The translations under genes were made by a program, and so were the position numbers. This document shows, piece after piece, positions 8,674 to 17,743 of a stretch of 64,000 nt of DNA. Source of the stretch: Paenibacillus sp. CAA11. Its GTDB lineage: Bacteria; Bacillota; Bacilli; Paenibacillales; Paenibacillaceae. The stretch spans positions 3,922,501 to 3,986,500 of the forward strand of contig NZ_CP028922.1 in NCBI RefSeq assembly GCF_003060825.1, given 5' to 3'. The notes below the pieces were generated by a model. The model saw only the letters and a list, made by a program, of their open reading frames with translations. It ran no database searches and was not told the DNA's origin. Position 1 is the stretch's first letter; every line of letters begins with the position of its first letter.

Positions 8674-10383
8674 CTACTCATTCACCTTACTCAGTACTTC
8701 CCAAGCTTCCTTGGAGGCAAAGCCCCGGTTCCACGAACCAATCCCCCCCAAATTCAGCCTATGAACCAAATCCACTCTCTGTTCAAGAGAATCCACATCC
8801 TCCAGCCAAATTCGCTTCAGCGCACCGTCTTCCTGATATTGCACATAGTTCTGGCCAGTATTATCGGGAGTGCTCTTCTCAAGCTTAAGCTGCTTTATAA
8901 TTTCCTCTGCTTTATCCATACCGATCGCTTTGGAGCTGACTTTAGTTTCTCCGTTCTCCGTCTTCTCCGTCCAGACTCTGGTATAAAGGGGTACTCCCAG
9001 AATGAGCTTGGCTGGAGGAACCTCATCCTCCTCCAAAATCTTCGTTACCGCAGCTTCTGTCCAGGGCAGTGAAGCCACTGACCCCGCTTGGGGACTCGCC
9101 GCCCAGTGCTCGTCATAAGCCATCAGCGCCATAAAGTCAACAATGCTGCCGAGCTCCTTGCGGTTCAAAAATTTGGACCAAAGCTCACTGTTCGATTTAG
9201 GCGTTACATCTATGGACAGTGTCAAGCCGGCAGCGTGAGCAAGCGGCCGCATCTCCCTCAAGAATTGGGTAACATTATCCCCATCCTTGGTATGAACACT
9301 TTCAAAGTCAATATTGATTCCGTCCAGATCGTACTGCTTTGCATACTTTACCATTTGATTAATTGCATTTAGCCGTCTGTCATAAGCAGCCATTGCCTCC
9401 GAGGTCAAATCGGCATCAAAGCTGTTGCTAAAGAGCCCCCAAACCTGCATGCCTTGAAGATGGGCCCAGGTTACATAAGCCCTATCAGCTTTGTTCTTCA
9501 CATTGCCCTTCGTATCCTTCAACTGGAACCAGGTCGGACTAACAACATTTACCCCGGGAAGACGCCCGATCCGGGACGGACTGGCAGGCACCTGATACAC
9601 GGCCTCCCATGTCAGATTAACCCGTTTGTTCTTCCATTGCTTCTCCGCAGGTGAGACGGCTTTTTTCACCTCTGGAATGGTCGCCTCCTGTTGAGGAACT
9701 ACCTCCTTCTGCCGGATATACCCTGTGTATCCGCCGTCTGTCTGCGCGTAATACCATTCTCCTTCAGCCCGAAGCAATCGAAGATTAGCCCCCGATGGGA
9801 CATCTGCATAGATCGGGGAATGAATGCTTGCTTCTTGCCTAAGGGGGGCTGTTCCCTCCTTGTTATTAGCTACCTGCGCCCGCTCAATGCGTTCGCCCGG
9901 CTTATAGATATGCACCACTCCCGATGCTGAATCCTCTTTAAATTGTACTCCGTACAGCTGCTCGATCAGTTTGGCCGGAACATAAGGAACTCCGCTTGCG
10001 ACACTTGGCGAGGACGTTAAGCTCAGCTTATGATTATTCATCTCGCCATAAGCTTGATTCACTTTAAGGCGAACCAGCTTGTCCGGCGTAGCCATGACGA
10101 TCGAAGCGCTGTCCTCCTCATACCGTACGTTAGAATCAATCTCCTTCTGAATGACCGGCAGTGGAATCAGCAGTTTATCTCCTGTACCAGCCGCAGAGTA
10201 ATCCATCACAAGGCCCTTCGCAAAGATCGGCTTAGCGCGGCCTTTCCAGTCTGGATCTACATGGGCATGATTAGGAACGAACCAGTAGTACACTGCATAG
10301 GCCGCCCCCATCAATAATAGAAGAAGCAACCATCTGCCCGTTCTTCTCTTCTTCCTGGTTCTGTACATACTTCGTCGACTCAT
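8674..10383 (-). CDS. Membrane-anchored GH18 protein with copper-amine-oxidase-like and SH3 domains
   Basis: About 569 residues. ATGs at 10395 and 10383 both follow AGGAGGT, with about 1 and 13 bases of spacing; the second is chosen weakly. A basic N-terminus and one membrane helix (LLLLLLMGAAYAVYYW) are followed by a CuAO N-terminal-like stalk region, a bacterial SH3 segment (near YYAQTDGGYTGYIRQKEV), then a GH18 barrel. The signature is LDGINIDFESV, where the Glu at codon 9301-9303 is the expected catalytic acid. In spore-formers, GH18 proteins with wall-binding modules often act on peptidoglycan or spore wall, as with YaaH and YdhD. Chitinase activity is not implied. Confidence 0.88.
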   Translation of the reverse strand: MSRRSMYRTRKKRRTGRWLLLLLLMGAAYAVYYWFVPNHAHVDPDWKGRAKPIFAKGLVMDYSAAGTGDKLLIPLPVIQKEIDSNVRYEEDSASIVMATPDKLVRLKVNQAYGEMNNHKLSLTSSPSVASGVPYVPAKLIEQLYGVQFKEDSASGVVHIYKPGERIERAQVANNKEGTAPLRQEASIHSPIYADVPSGANLRLLRAEGEWYYAQTDGGYTGYIRQKEVVPQQEATIPEVKKAVSPAEKQWKNKRVNLTWEAVYQVPASPSRIGRLPGVNVVSPTWFQLKDTKGNVKNKADRAYVTWAHLQGMQVWGLFSNSFDADLTSEAMAAYDRRLNAINQMVKYAKQYDLDGINIDFESVHTKDGDNVTQFLREMRPLAHAAGLTLSIDVTPKSNSELWSKFLNRKELGSIVDFMALMAYDEHWAASPQAGSVASLPWTEAAVTKILEEDEVPPAKLILGVPLYTRVWTEKTENGETKVSSKAIGMDKAEEIIKQLKLEKSTPDNTGQNYVQYQEDGALKRIWLEDVDSLEQRVDLVHRLNLGGIGSWNRGFASKEAWEVLSKVNE

Positions 10384-10435
10384 GCTATTCTTCATACCTC
10401 CTGCATTGTCTGATTCTCCTCACTCTATATAAACA

Positions 10436-10477
10436 AAAAACGTGAAGAACCCCGAAAGGAATTCCGCACGTTCTAAA
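10436..10477 (-). terminator. Terminator of perR
   Basis: On the minus strand AACGTG ... CACGTT form a stem with inner pairing across a CTTTCGGGG loop, followed by a T6 run. It begins about 20 bases after the perR stop. Confidence 0.8.
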
Positions 10478-10496
10478 ATCAGGCCGCAGTCTCTTA

Positions 10497-10928
10497 TCAA
10501 TTCTGTTTATGCTTTTGACAATTGTCACATATGCCATAAAGCTCCAAACGATGTCCGAGCACCTTAAATCCGGTCACTGATTCAGCTTGACGTTCCACAG
10601 CCTCTAATGAAGGATAAGTAAAATCCTTGATTGTTCCACATTTCTCACAGATTATATGGTAGTGATCCGAGACATCGGCGTCAAAACGGCTCGAATCGTC
10701 ACCGTAGGTTAACTCCTTGACCATACCAGCCTCTATAAACATCTTGAGATTATTGTAGACTGTAGCCACACTCATATTCGGAAATTCCGGCTCCAACGCA
10801 CGATAAATTTCATCGGCTGTAGGATGTCCCATCGAATCAAGCAAATAGCTAAGGATGGCGTGACGCTGCGGCGTGATACGGACACCATTTACTTTGAGTT
10901 TATCTAAGGCATGCTGCACGCGTGTCAT
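10497..10928 (-). CDS. perR: Peroxide-stress repressor PerR (Fur family)
   Basis: 143 residues, close in sequence to B. subtilis PerR across its length. Visible ligands: H35, D83, H89, H91 and D102 for the regulatory metal, and C94/C97 plus C134/C137 for the structural zinc. Asp102 sits where PerR has Asp104 and Fur has Glu, which favours PerR over Fur. The N-terminal winged helix includes [12 protein letters not shown] and [13 protein letters not shown]. It represses oxidative-stress genes and is inactivated by metal-catalysed His oxidation. It is monocistronic here, with its own promoter (10974-11003) and terminator. No clear Per box was seen in the leader. Confidence 0.95.
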   Translation of the reverse strand: MTRVQHALDKLKVNGVRITPQRHAILSYLLDSMGHPTADEIYRALEPEFPNMSVATVYNNLKMFIEAGMVKELTYGDDSSRFDADVSDHYHIICEKCGTIKDFTYPSLEAVERQAESVTGFKVLGHRLELYGICDNCQKHKQN

Positions 10929-10973
10929 ATGTCCACCGCCTTTACAAATACTGCAAAATCCTGTAACACATTC

Positions 10974-11003
10974 ATTGTACGTTCACTCTAAATCGTTTGT
11001 CAA
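10974..11003 (-). promoter_or_regulatory. Sigma-A promoter of perR
   Basis: On the minus strand TTGACA (10998-11003) and TACAAT (10974-10979) are separated by 18 bases. This lies 46 bases or more upstream of the perR ATG, and the -10 is close to consensus. Confidence 0.75.
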
Positions 11004-11032
11004 CGCAAGGATAGAGTATCAGATCAACCATG

Positions 11033-12877
11033 CTATTCACCCATCATAGGTGTAATAAGATTCTCCCGATTCACAAGCAGGTTGCTGTTACCCTCCAGCT
11101 TGATCTGATATTGTCCTTCGCCAAGCTCTCCTTCGATCCTCTTATTATCTTTCTCAAAAGGAAGGTTACTGTAAATTTCTCCATACCCGCTTGACGCCTC
11201 CAAATGATAGCTGCCAAAGTAAGGCAGTGTAATATTAACCTCTCCCACTGCACTATACACCGACCAGTCTCCGCCAATGGAACTTGAGCGAATAGAAATT
11301 TTCCCATTGAGTGATTCTGCATTTAGGCCTTGGTCCGCACCCTCTACCCGGATATTCCCATTCTTGGTGGAGACATCAATATTCCCTTTATTATCCTTAA
11401 GGTTCAAATCTCCCACCAAAGTTGAAAGCTTGGCAGAGCCTTGAACATTTTCTGCGGTCATTTTCCCGCCCTGTGTATCGGCATTCACATCACCGAAGAC
11501 ATTCGTCAGCGCGACATCCCCATTCAGCGTCTTCAAAGAAATGTCCCCGTCCCCGTATATATCGCTTAATTCTACAGCTCCGTTCCCGGTCTGAAGCTTT
11601 ATTTTTCTGGACGAAATGCTCTTCACCAGCAGGCTGCCATTAGTCGTCGTCGCATCAAGGGTCAGATCACGGTTAAAAGGAAGGATCACATGGAGATTGA
11701 CTCTCGGGTGTCTCTTACCAGACTGGCCATAGCCGCGGTCATTCACTACGATAGACAGCTTATCGCCCTCGGAGATATTAATCTCCGCCGCATCTGCAAT
11801 GGCCTTCGCCTCTTCACGCTGCACTTCATCAACATAGACCTTGGCCTCAACCTGCACTTCAAACACGGGTTCTCTTGAAACTGTAATAGTGCCATTAATA
11901 TTCTCAATCCGAACCCCCTTCATATCCGAATTAACAGGAATGGTTAGCGGTTCCTTGAGGAAGGAATAGCCCTTCTGCTCACTAAATTCCGTTCCTGCTG
12001 CGGTCAGATCAAGGCTTACCTTGTTCCATAAATGCAGGTAATGGTCCTGCTGCGTAACTGCGAACACACAGGCAGCTGCAACCACTGATCCAAGGATGCC
12101 TTTGATATCCAAGCGAAAGCGGCGCCCATGCCCTGGGGCTGCTTTGCGCCTCTTCCAAATCAGGACTGCAATATACTCCACACCAAGCAGCACCAGCAAT
12201 ACCGGCCACCAATTGATTAATAGCAGCAGAAAATCCCCTTGTGTCAACTCTTCAAGCAGCAGCAGGACACTTACACCTAGCAGCAGCAGAGAAGCGGTAA
12301 AGCGGCCTGTTCGCGCAGCCCGATATTTGATCTCCTGCATAAATAAAGATAGGCCTACAGCGGCCAAGATTCCCGCGCAAATATAACCCGCCCATTCTTG
12401 AATCAGGACTTCAAGCCACTTGGGCTTGATGCGCAGGACCCATACAATTAGCCCCCCGGCAACCATCATTGCCCCGATTGCGGTCCCCCTCAATAGTTCG
12501 CGTCCTGGCCCGGCCTTGACCGGATTGCGGCTCCGTGAATTCATGGAATCTGTAGACTGAAGCACATCGTAGATACTATAAAAGTAAATCATTGGCACCA
12601 GTAATCCCATAATAATCAGCAGAGGAACATTTATTTGAATCCGAACGGATGAGAAATAGATCAAGGCGGCAAGATCTATAGCGATCAAGTAAATCAAAGC
12701 GATTCCCTTGCTGAACAATTTCAGGTAAACATGCCCCAGGCCAGGAAACAGCGCGGTCAGCAGTACGGAAACAAACTTCCGCTTGCGTCGTCTCGGGCGA
12801 TAGCCTTTGCGCGCTTGAGCCCCGTTCGGCCTTGGCGTGCCATTCTCGTCAGAACTGCTCACTTGCTCTTTTGCCAT
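11033..12877 (-). CDS. Multi-pass membrane protein with C-terminal DUF4097 beta-strand repeats
   Basis: 614 residues, started by ATG at 12877 after AGGAGG. The basic N-terminus (RKGYRPRRRKRKF) is followed by several membrane helices over about residues 35-285. The long extracytoplasmic C-terminal half is built of short repeated strands such as GTITVSREPVFEVQVEA, GSLLVKSIS, GDVALTNVFGDVNADT, GKMTAENVQG and GNIRVEGAD. That pattern is the DUF4097 'putative adhesin' beta-solenoid. Related Bacillales proteins (YvlB and LiaX-like) have been linked to envelope stress, but the role of this one is unknown. It has its own start signals; no terminator was seen before the perR promoter. Confidence 0.82.
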   Translation of the reverse strand: MAKEQVSSSDENGTPRPNGAQARKGYRPRRRKRKFVSVLLTALFPGLGHVYLKLFSKGIALIYLIAIDLAALIYFSSVRIQINVPLLIIMGLLVPMIYFYSIYDVLQSTDSMNSRSRNPVKAGPGRELLRGTAIGAMMVAGGLIVWVLRIKPKWLEVLIQEWAGYICAGILAAVGLSLFMQEIKYRAARTGRFTASLLLLGVSVLLLLEELTQGDFLLLLINWWPVLLVLLGVEYIAVLIWKRRKAAPGHGRRFRLDIKGILGSVVAAACVFAVTQQDHYLHLWNKVSLDLTAAGTEFSEQKGYSFLKEPLTIPVNSDMKGVRIENINGTITVSREPVFEVQVEAKVYVDEVQREEAKAIADAAEINISEGDKLSIVVNDRGYGQSGKRHPRVNLHVILPFNRDLTLDATTTNGSLLVKSISSRKIKLQTGNGAVELSDIYGDGDISLKTLNGDVALTNVFGDVNADTQGGKMTAENVQGSAKLSTLVGDLNLKDNKGNIDVSTKNGNIRVEGADQGLNAESLNGKISIRSSSIGGDWSVYSAVGEVNITLPYFGSYHLEASSGYGEIYSNLPFEKDNKRIEGELGEGQYQIKLEGNSNLLVNRENLITPMMGE

Positions 12878-12977
12878 GCCGATTCTCTCCTCCTCTCATC
12901 TCTTATCTTGTAAGATCATACCCTTTTTCAAGGCGATACGTAACGGAAAATTCAGGTTGAATCCGCCCGACTCAACG

Positions 12978-13014
12978 AAAAAAAGGCCCCGCTTCCGGCT
13001 CACCGGCCCCCGAG
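12978..13014 (-). terminator. Probable terminator after the thioesterase gene
   Basis: A GC-rich self-complementary stretch (CCGGTGAGCCGG plus outer GGCC arms on the minus strand) is followed by T7. It begins about 15 bases after the stop at 13029. The exact fold is uncertain. Confidence 0.55.
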
Positions 13015-13028
13015 GCTGTGTAGTCAAA

Positions 13029-13793
13029 TTAACCTTCAAAAAGAAGACAGGCTTCAAACAAGCGCTTCTCTTCCGCGTTCTCTCCACGGAAAAATACCTG
13101 TCCATCACGCTTTTCTGTACGGAATATGCGAATCTGATCGCCCCAGGCTGCCTCTTGGAAATAGGTAATCCGAAATCCCCGAAGCGTGATACAATCCAGC
13201 TCTTCTCGCAGCATGGCATCAAGGCAGAGGTCTGCATACTTGGCATTGTTAAGATGGCCGTTCGCATCAATTCCACTGTATCGCACCGTCCATTCGTGGG
13301 CCAATTGAAGCGCGAAGCTCTCGGGAATGGCCAGCTTCTCAAGAAGATTCTCCGGCAGCTCCTCAGCGGTCACCGGCTGATGGACAGGCAGCTCATACGG
13401 AAAGGCAGATGGACGGAGAATCCGCCGCTTCCGAAGATCCACCAGCGTCCATAGCGTGCGGGCCACTGCCCAAACTTGCCCTCCCTTATGAATCCCATCA
13501 TAGGATAGATTAAAGTCACGCCGCCACTGCACCCCTTGTGCGCCCCGGTTCCAAGTAGATATCTCCACGGCTTCATGCAGCAGGGGCACCTGGCGGATAT
13601 CCAAATCCACGGACATCAGCATCCAGGCCATCCCTTGATTCAGCATATCTGTTATCTCTACTCCAGCTGCCTCAATATGAGAATCGGCTGCCTTCTGCAT
13701 AGCTTCCAATATAGCGGACAACCGATACTGTCCCCTATAATCGGCATCACGCGAGGAGACTGTGCTATCTTCCTTCCAAATCTCAAGCTTCAT
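13029..13793 (-). CDS. Acyl-ACP thioesterase family protein
   Basis: About 254 residues; ATGs at 13799 and 13793 both follow GGAGGCGAC, at 4 and 10 bases, and the second is preferred slightly. The protein has a double hotdog layout: the first half contains EDSTVSSRDADYRGQYRLSA and the second WTVRYSGIDANGHLNNAKYADLCLDAM. The latter matches the conserved Asn/His block (DxNGHxNN) of FAT-type thioesterases. It is expected to release fatty acids from acyl-ACP in the cytoplasm. The start overlaps the end of the GNAT gene (stop at 13783), so the two are translationally coupled. Confidence 0.88.
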   Translation of the reverse strand: MKLEIWKEDSTVSSRDADYRGQYRLSAILEAMQKAADSHIEAAGVEITDMLNQGMAWMLMSVDLDIRQVPLLHEAVEISTWNRGAQGVQWRRDFNLSYDGIHKGGQVWAVARTLWTLVDLRKRRILRPSAFPYELPVHQPVTAEELPENLLEKLAIPESFALQLAHEWTVRYSGIDANGHLNNAKYADLCLDAMLREELDCITLRGFRITYFQEAAWGDQIRIFRTEKRDGQVFFRGENAEEKRLFEACLLFEG

Positions 13794-14262
13794 AAGCATG
13801 TCGCCTCCATGTTCTACGGTATACCGTCAATTCCACACCCGGCAAAGGCTCATAAATTTGCTCGGGGGCAAATCCGAAGTCTTGATACAGAGCTACGGCG
13901 GCATGGTTCCGTGAACCTGCGGTAACCGTAAGATCGGATGTTTCCGGCAGCACTTCCAGCACATGTTGAAGCAGGCTGCGGGCAATCCCCTTGCGCAGAT
14001 GCTCCGGATGAACCATAAGCCGGGTAATTTCATAAGAAGTCTCCCGCGTCTTCTTCACCGACACTGCTCCGAGCAGTTCTCCTTCCTCTGTTACAAGCCC
14101 GAAGAAAACTTCGGGGGAAGCCTGCAGGGACTCCAGCGTATCCGTTAAGGGAGGCGCATCCTTAAGACCAATCGCCTCCGATTCCATCCTGTAGGCTTGA
14201 TGCTGCAGCAGCCAGAGCTGGCTAAGTATATCCGGATCATGTAAAGAAAGCTGGGTAATCAT
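13783..14262 (-). CDS. GNAT-family N-acetyltransferase
   Basis: 159 residues from the ATG at 14262 with GGCGGT upstream. A longer in-frame start at 14316 is rejected because its first codons lie in the gatCAB terminator hairpin. The acetyl-CoA-binding block is LMVHPEHLRKGIARSLLQHVLE (R/QxxGxG/A type), with a later GSRNHAAVALYQDFGF segment typical of GNAT enzymes. The substrate is unknown. Its 3' end overlaps the thioesterase start, so the two probably form a small operon. Confidence 0.88.
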   Translation of the reverse strand: MITQLSLHDPDILSQLWLLQHQAYRMESEAIGLKDAPPLTDTLESLQASPEVFFGLVTEEGELLGAVSVKKTRETSYEITRLMVHPEHLRKGIARSLLQHVLEVLPETSDLTVTAGSRNHAAVALYQDFGFAPEQIYEPLPGVELTVYRRTWRRHAYEA

Positions 14263-14277
14263 CTTATCGACCGCCTT

Positions 14278-14312
14278 CCCTAAGAAAAGAGGCGGTACAC
14301 GAAGGAACCGCC
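14278..14312 (-). terminator. Terminator of the gatCAB operon
   Basis: On the minus strand GGCGGT ... ACCGCC form a stem around TCCTTCGTGT, followed by TCTTTTCTT. It starts just after the gatB stop (14335) and upstream of the GNAT start. Confidence 0.8.
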
Positions 14313-14334
14313 CCACATCTGTTCTCTCTTATTC

Positions 14335-15774
14335 CTAACGCCGAAGCGTCTCAACAAGCAGCTTGTTCACAAGGCCAGGGTTAGCTTTGCCTTTACTGCG
14401 CTTCATCACTTGCCCGACCAGGAATCCGATCGCTTTATCCTTACCAGCCTTGTAATCTTCTACAGAAGCCGGATTCTCGGCGATCACTTCATTCACAATA
14501 GTGAGAATGGCGCCTTCATCACTGATCTGCACAAGGCCTTGCTCTTCAACAATTTGCTGTGGAAGCTTGCCGCTTTGCAGCATTTCCTTAAAGACCGTCT
14601 TGGCGATCTTGGAGCTGATCGTCCCCTTCTCCAGCAGTCCAATCATCTCGCCGAGGCCCTGCCCGGTCAGCTTCACCTCGGACAGCTCCAGGTTGTTGCT
14701 GTTCAAATATCCGAGCAAGTCGCCCATGATCCAGTTCGAGACAGACTTGGCATCCGAAGTAAACTCAAGGCTGCTCTCAAACAGATCGGCCAGTGCCTTA
14801 GATGCAGTAATTACGCCTGCATCATAATCCGGCAGGCCGAGCTCAGAAGTATAACGGGCTTTGCGCGCATCTGGCAGCTCAGGGATGGAAGCGCGAATGC
14901 GATCCTTCCACGCCTGGTCAATATGCAGGGTCACAAGGTCCGGATCAGGGAAATAACGGTAGTCATGCGCTTCTTCCTTGCTGCGCATGGTCAGTGTTTT
15001 CCCCATTGCTTCATCCCAGCGGCGAGTCTCCTGAACTACTTGTCCGCCTTCATCCAGGATTTCAGCCTGACGATACTGCTCATACTCCAGGCCGCGCTGA
15101 ACACCGCGGAAGGAGTTCATATTCTTGAGCTCGGCCTTCGTGCCCAGCTCCTGCTGGCCATGCGGCCGCAAGCTGATGTTAGCGTCACAGCGAAGCGAGC
15201 CCTCTTCCATCTTCACATCAGAAACCTCGCAGTACTGCATGATTGCCCGCAGCTTCTCCAGATAAGCACGCGCTTCTTCCGGCGAGGAGATGTCCGGCTC
15301 AGACACGATCTCCACCAGAGGAGTGCCGACACGGTTAAAGTCGACTAGAGAAGCATAACCGCCATCCACGTGGGTCAGCTTGCCTGCATCCTCTTCCAGA
15401 TGCAGCCGGGTGATCCCGATCCGTTTCGTCTCTCCATTCACTTCAATATCTATATAACCATTCAAGCCGATAGGCTGATCAAATTGCGAGATTTGATACG
15501 CCTTTGGAGAGTCAGGGTAAAAATAGTTCTTACGATCAAACTTGCTGACATCGCCGATTTCGCAGTTCAGGGCCATGGCAGCCTTCATCGCATAATCTAC
15601 CGCCTGTCTGTTAAGCACAGGCAGCACGCCGGGATGTCCCAGGCATACCGGGCAGGTATGCGTGTTCGGAGGTGCGCCGAATTCGGTCGAACAGCCGCAG
15701 AAAATCTTAGATTTTGTATGCAGCTCCACATGCACTTCCAGCCCGATTACTGTTTCATATTTGGATGTTGACAT
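14335..15774 (-). CDS. gatB: Asp-tRNA(Asn)/Glu-tRNA(Gln) amidotransferase subunit B
   Basis: 479 residues from the ATG at 15774, preceded by AGGAGG; an in-frame upstream extension to 15879 would overlap gatA and is not used. The start [20 protein letters not shown], the CxC/CxxC zinc region ([21 protein letters not shown]) and the [14 protein letters not shown] block are diagnostic of GatB. The C-terminal YqeY-like tail includes [20 protein letters not shown]. GatB activates mischarged Glu-tRNA(Gln) or Asp-tRNA(Asn) with ATP and receives ammonia from GatA. It is the third gene of gatC-gatA-gatB. Confidence 0.98.
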   Translation of the reverse strand: MSTSKYETVIGLEVHVELHTKSKIFCGCSTEFGAPPNTHTCPVCLGHPGVLPVLNRQAVDYAMKAAMALNCEIGDVSKFDRKNYFYPDSPKAYQISQFDQPIGLNGYIDIEVNGETKRIGITRLHLEEDAGKLTHVDGGYASLVDFNRVGTPLVEIVSEPDISSPEEARAYLEKLRAIMQYCEVSDVKMEEGSLRCDANISLRPHGQQELGTKAELKNMNSFRGVQRGLEYEQYRQAEILDEGGQVVQETRRWDEAMGKTLTMRSKEEAHDYRYFPDPDLVTLHIDQAWKDRIRASIPELPDARKARYTSELGLPDYDAGVITASKALADLFESSLEFTSDAKSVSNWIMGDLLGYLNSNNLELSEVKLTGQGLGEMIGLLEKGTISSKIAKTVFKEMLQSGKLPQQIVEEQGLVQISDEGAILTIVNEVIAENPASVEDYKAGKDKAIGFLVGQVMKRSKGKANPGLVNKLLVETLRR

Positions 15775-15799
15775 AAGTAATCCTCCTGAAAGAATAGGC

Positions 15800-17254
15800 T
15801 TATAGCGACGGGCGCCGCTTATGATGCTCGGTATGAACCTCGTAGGCATGGGCCGTGCGGAGCACCGTGCCCTCATCAAAGGCTTTGCCGATGATTTGCA
15901 GTCCTACCGGAAGACCGTCTGCAAATCCACATGGCACGCTGACGGCTGGTACGCCGGCCAAGCTTACCGGGATGGTCAGAATATCATTCAGATACATCGT
16001 CAGCGGATCATCAACTTGTGACCCTAACGGGAAAGCGGTGGTCGGCGCAGTAGGTCCGATAATGACATCGAACTTTTCGAACGTCTGATCGAAATCCCGC
16101 TTGATCAAAGTACGAACCTTCTGTGCCTTCAAATAGTAAGCATCATAATAGCCTGAACTCAAAGCGTAAGTACCCAGCATAATTCTACGCTTCACTTCCG
16201 GTCCAAACCCCTGGCTGCGGGAATCCAAATACAGGTCCATTAAGCTTCCTGCATGGTTCGCGCGCTCGCCATAGCGCACCCCGTCAAAACGGGAGAGATT
16301 GGAGGAAGCCTCCGAGGAAGCAAGCAGATAATAAGCGGCTACGGCGTATTCCGTATGCGGCAGAGACACCTCTTCCCATACGGCGCCCAGGCCTTCGAGC
16401 ACCTTCAGCGCGTCCATCACGGCCTCTTTCACTTTAGGGTCTACGCCATCAAGATACTCCTTAGGAACAGCAATGCGCAGCCCCTTCACATCACCTGTCA
16501 AGGCACTCACATAATCAGGAATCTCCACATTCGCAGAGGTGGAATCCTTCGGATCATGGCCTGCAATCGCCTGAAGCACATAAGCAGAATCCTCGACATT
16601 TTTCGTAATTGGCCCGATCTGATCCAGCGATGATGCAAATGCTACCAGACCATAGCGAGATACTAATCCGTAGGTGGGCTTCAATCCGACAACACCGCAG
16701 TAGGAGGCAGGCTGTCTGATCGAACCGCCGGTATCCGAGCCCAGTGTAAAGTAGGCTTCACCTGCTGCAACAGCAGCAGCCGAGCCTCCGCTGGAACCGC
16801 CAGGAACACGGCTGAGATCCCAAGGATTCCGTGTAGTATAGAAGCTGGAGTTCTCATTCGATCCGCCCATCGCAAATTCATCCATATTCAGCTTGCCGAT
16901 CGTTACCGTATCGGCGGCTTTCAGCTTGGTAATAACCGTCGCATCGTAAATCGGATCATAGTTCTTTAAGAACTGGCTTGCACAGGTGGTGCGCAGCCCT
17001 TCAGTTATCATATTATCCTTGATGCCTGCGGGGAGCCCGAACAAGAGTCCTCTGGCTTCGCCAGACATAAGCTTGTCGTCAAGCTTGGCAGCCTGGGCTC
17101 TTGCCCCCTCCTCATCCAAAGTCAGATAGGCCTTAACCTGCTCTTCCCGCTTCCCAATCACCTTAAAGGCCTCATCCACCAAATCGGTAACGGATAATTC
17201 CTTCTCGTGAAGCCGGTTATGTACCTCCTGCAAACGCAAATCAAACAGCGTCAC
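15800..17254 (-). CDS. gatA: Asp-tRNA(Asn)/Glu-tRNA(Gln) amidotransferase subunit A
   Basis: 484 residues if started at the GTG 17254, which leaves 8 bases after GGAGG and gives MTLFDLRL, aligning with known GatA starts. An ATG two codons upstream (17260) sits too close to the ribosome site. The amidase signature is intact: Lys79 in GIKDN, cis-Ser154 in [13 protein letters not shown] and nucleophile Ser178 in [11 protein letters not shown] (GTG numbering). GatA hydrolyses glutamine and passes ammonia to GatB. It sits between gatC and gatB with short gaps. Confidence 0.97.
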   Translation of the reverse strand: MTLFDLRLQEVHNRLHEKELSVTDLVDEAFKVIGKREEQVKAYLTLDEEGARAQAAKLDDKLMSGEARGLLFGLPAGIKDNMITEGLRTTCASQFLKNYDPIYDATVITKLKAADTVTIGKLNMDEFAMGGSNENSSFYTTRNPWDLSRVPGGSSGGSAAAVAAGEAYFTLGSDTGGSIRQPASYCGVVGLKPTYGLVSRYGLVAFASSLDQIGPITKNVEDSAYVLQAIAGHDPKDSTSANVEIPDYVSALTGDVKGLRIAVPKEYLDGVDPKVKEAVMDALKVLEGLGAVWEEVSLPHTEYAVAAYYLLASSEASSNLSRFDGVRYGERANHAGSLMDLYLDSRSQGFGPEVKRRIMLGTYALSSGYYDAYYLKAQKVRTLIKRDFDQTFEKFDVIIGPTAPTTAFPLGSQVDDPLTMYLNDILTIPVSLAGVPAVSVPCGFADGLPVGLQIIGKAFDEGTVLRTAHAYEVHTEHHKRRPSL

Positions 17255-17287
17255 TTCCATTTCCTCCTTCCATAATCTGTTCCTGGT

Positions 17288-17575
17288 CTATTCCAATACA
17301 GCCGGAACCTTAAATTGCCCGTCCTCTTCCTCCGGCGCATTGCGGAAGACCTTCTCTTGCGGAAGGCTCTCATGCACTTCGTCCTCTCGCATGACATTGC
17401 TGAGGTGCAGCACATGGGTTGTCGGTGCGACGCCCTCCGTGTCCAGCTCATTCAGCTTCTCAGCATATTGTAAAATAGCGTTCAATTGTTCGGTGAACGT
17501 CTCTTTCTCTTCATCGGTCAAGTTCAAGCGAGCCAGCTTGGCCACATGCTCTACATCTTTGATCTGAATGCTCAT
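17288..17575 (-). CDS. gatC: Asp-tRNA(Asn)/Glu-tRNA(Gln) amidotransferase subunit C
   Basis: 95 residues, the usual GatC length. The sequence [20 protein letters not shown] and the later [25 protein letters not shown] match the family; the C-terminus [17 protein letters not shown] is the usual tail that wraps the GatA/GatB interface. GatC stabilises the complex. It is the first gene of the operon, with a strong ribosome site (AAGGGGG) and a sigma-A promoter at 17647-17675. Confidence 0.97.
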   Translation of the reverse strand: MSIQIKDVEHVAKLARLNLTDEEKETFTEQLNAILQYAEKLNELDTEGVAPTTHVLHLSNVMREDEVHESLPQEKVFRNAPEEEDGQFKVPAVLE

Positions 17576-17646
17576 TGCTTCTAAGTTACCCCCTTATCCT
17601 TCAATCCTCGTGGTTCCATTCTAGCATGTCCTCACAGATGAATAAA

Positions 17647-17675
17647 ATTATATTGTAGAAACCGGGACAATTCAA
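17647..17675 (-). promoter_or_regulatory. Sigma-A promoter of gatCAB
   Basis: Minus strand: TTGAAT (17670-17675), 17-base spacer, TATAAT (17647-17652). It lies about 70 bases upstream of the gatC start. Confidence 0.75.
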
Positions 17676-17696
17676 TCCGCTAACGCGAAACAACGC

Positions 17697-17720
17697 AAAA
17701 GAGCGCCTCAAATGGCGCTC
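17697..17720 (-). terminator. Terminator of the SLH-protein gene
   Basis: Perfect 7-base-pair stem GAGCGCC/GGCGCTC (17701-17720) with a 6-base loop, followed on the minus strand by TTTT. It lies between the SLH gene and the gat promoter. Confidence 0.85.
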
Positions 17721-17743
17721 TGATTTGCATATATCCCTAAAGC

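Noticed and set aside
14410..15348. Plus-strand open frame of 312 codons
   Set aside because: Mirror frame of gatB; no start signals and no family features.
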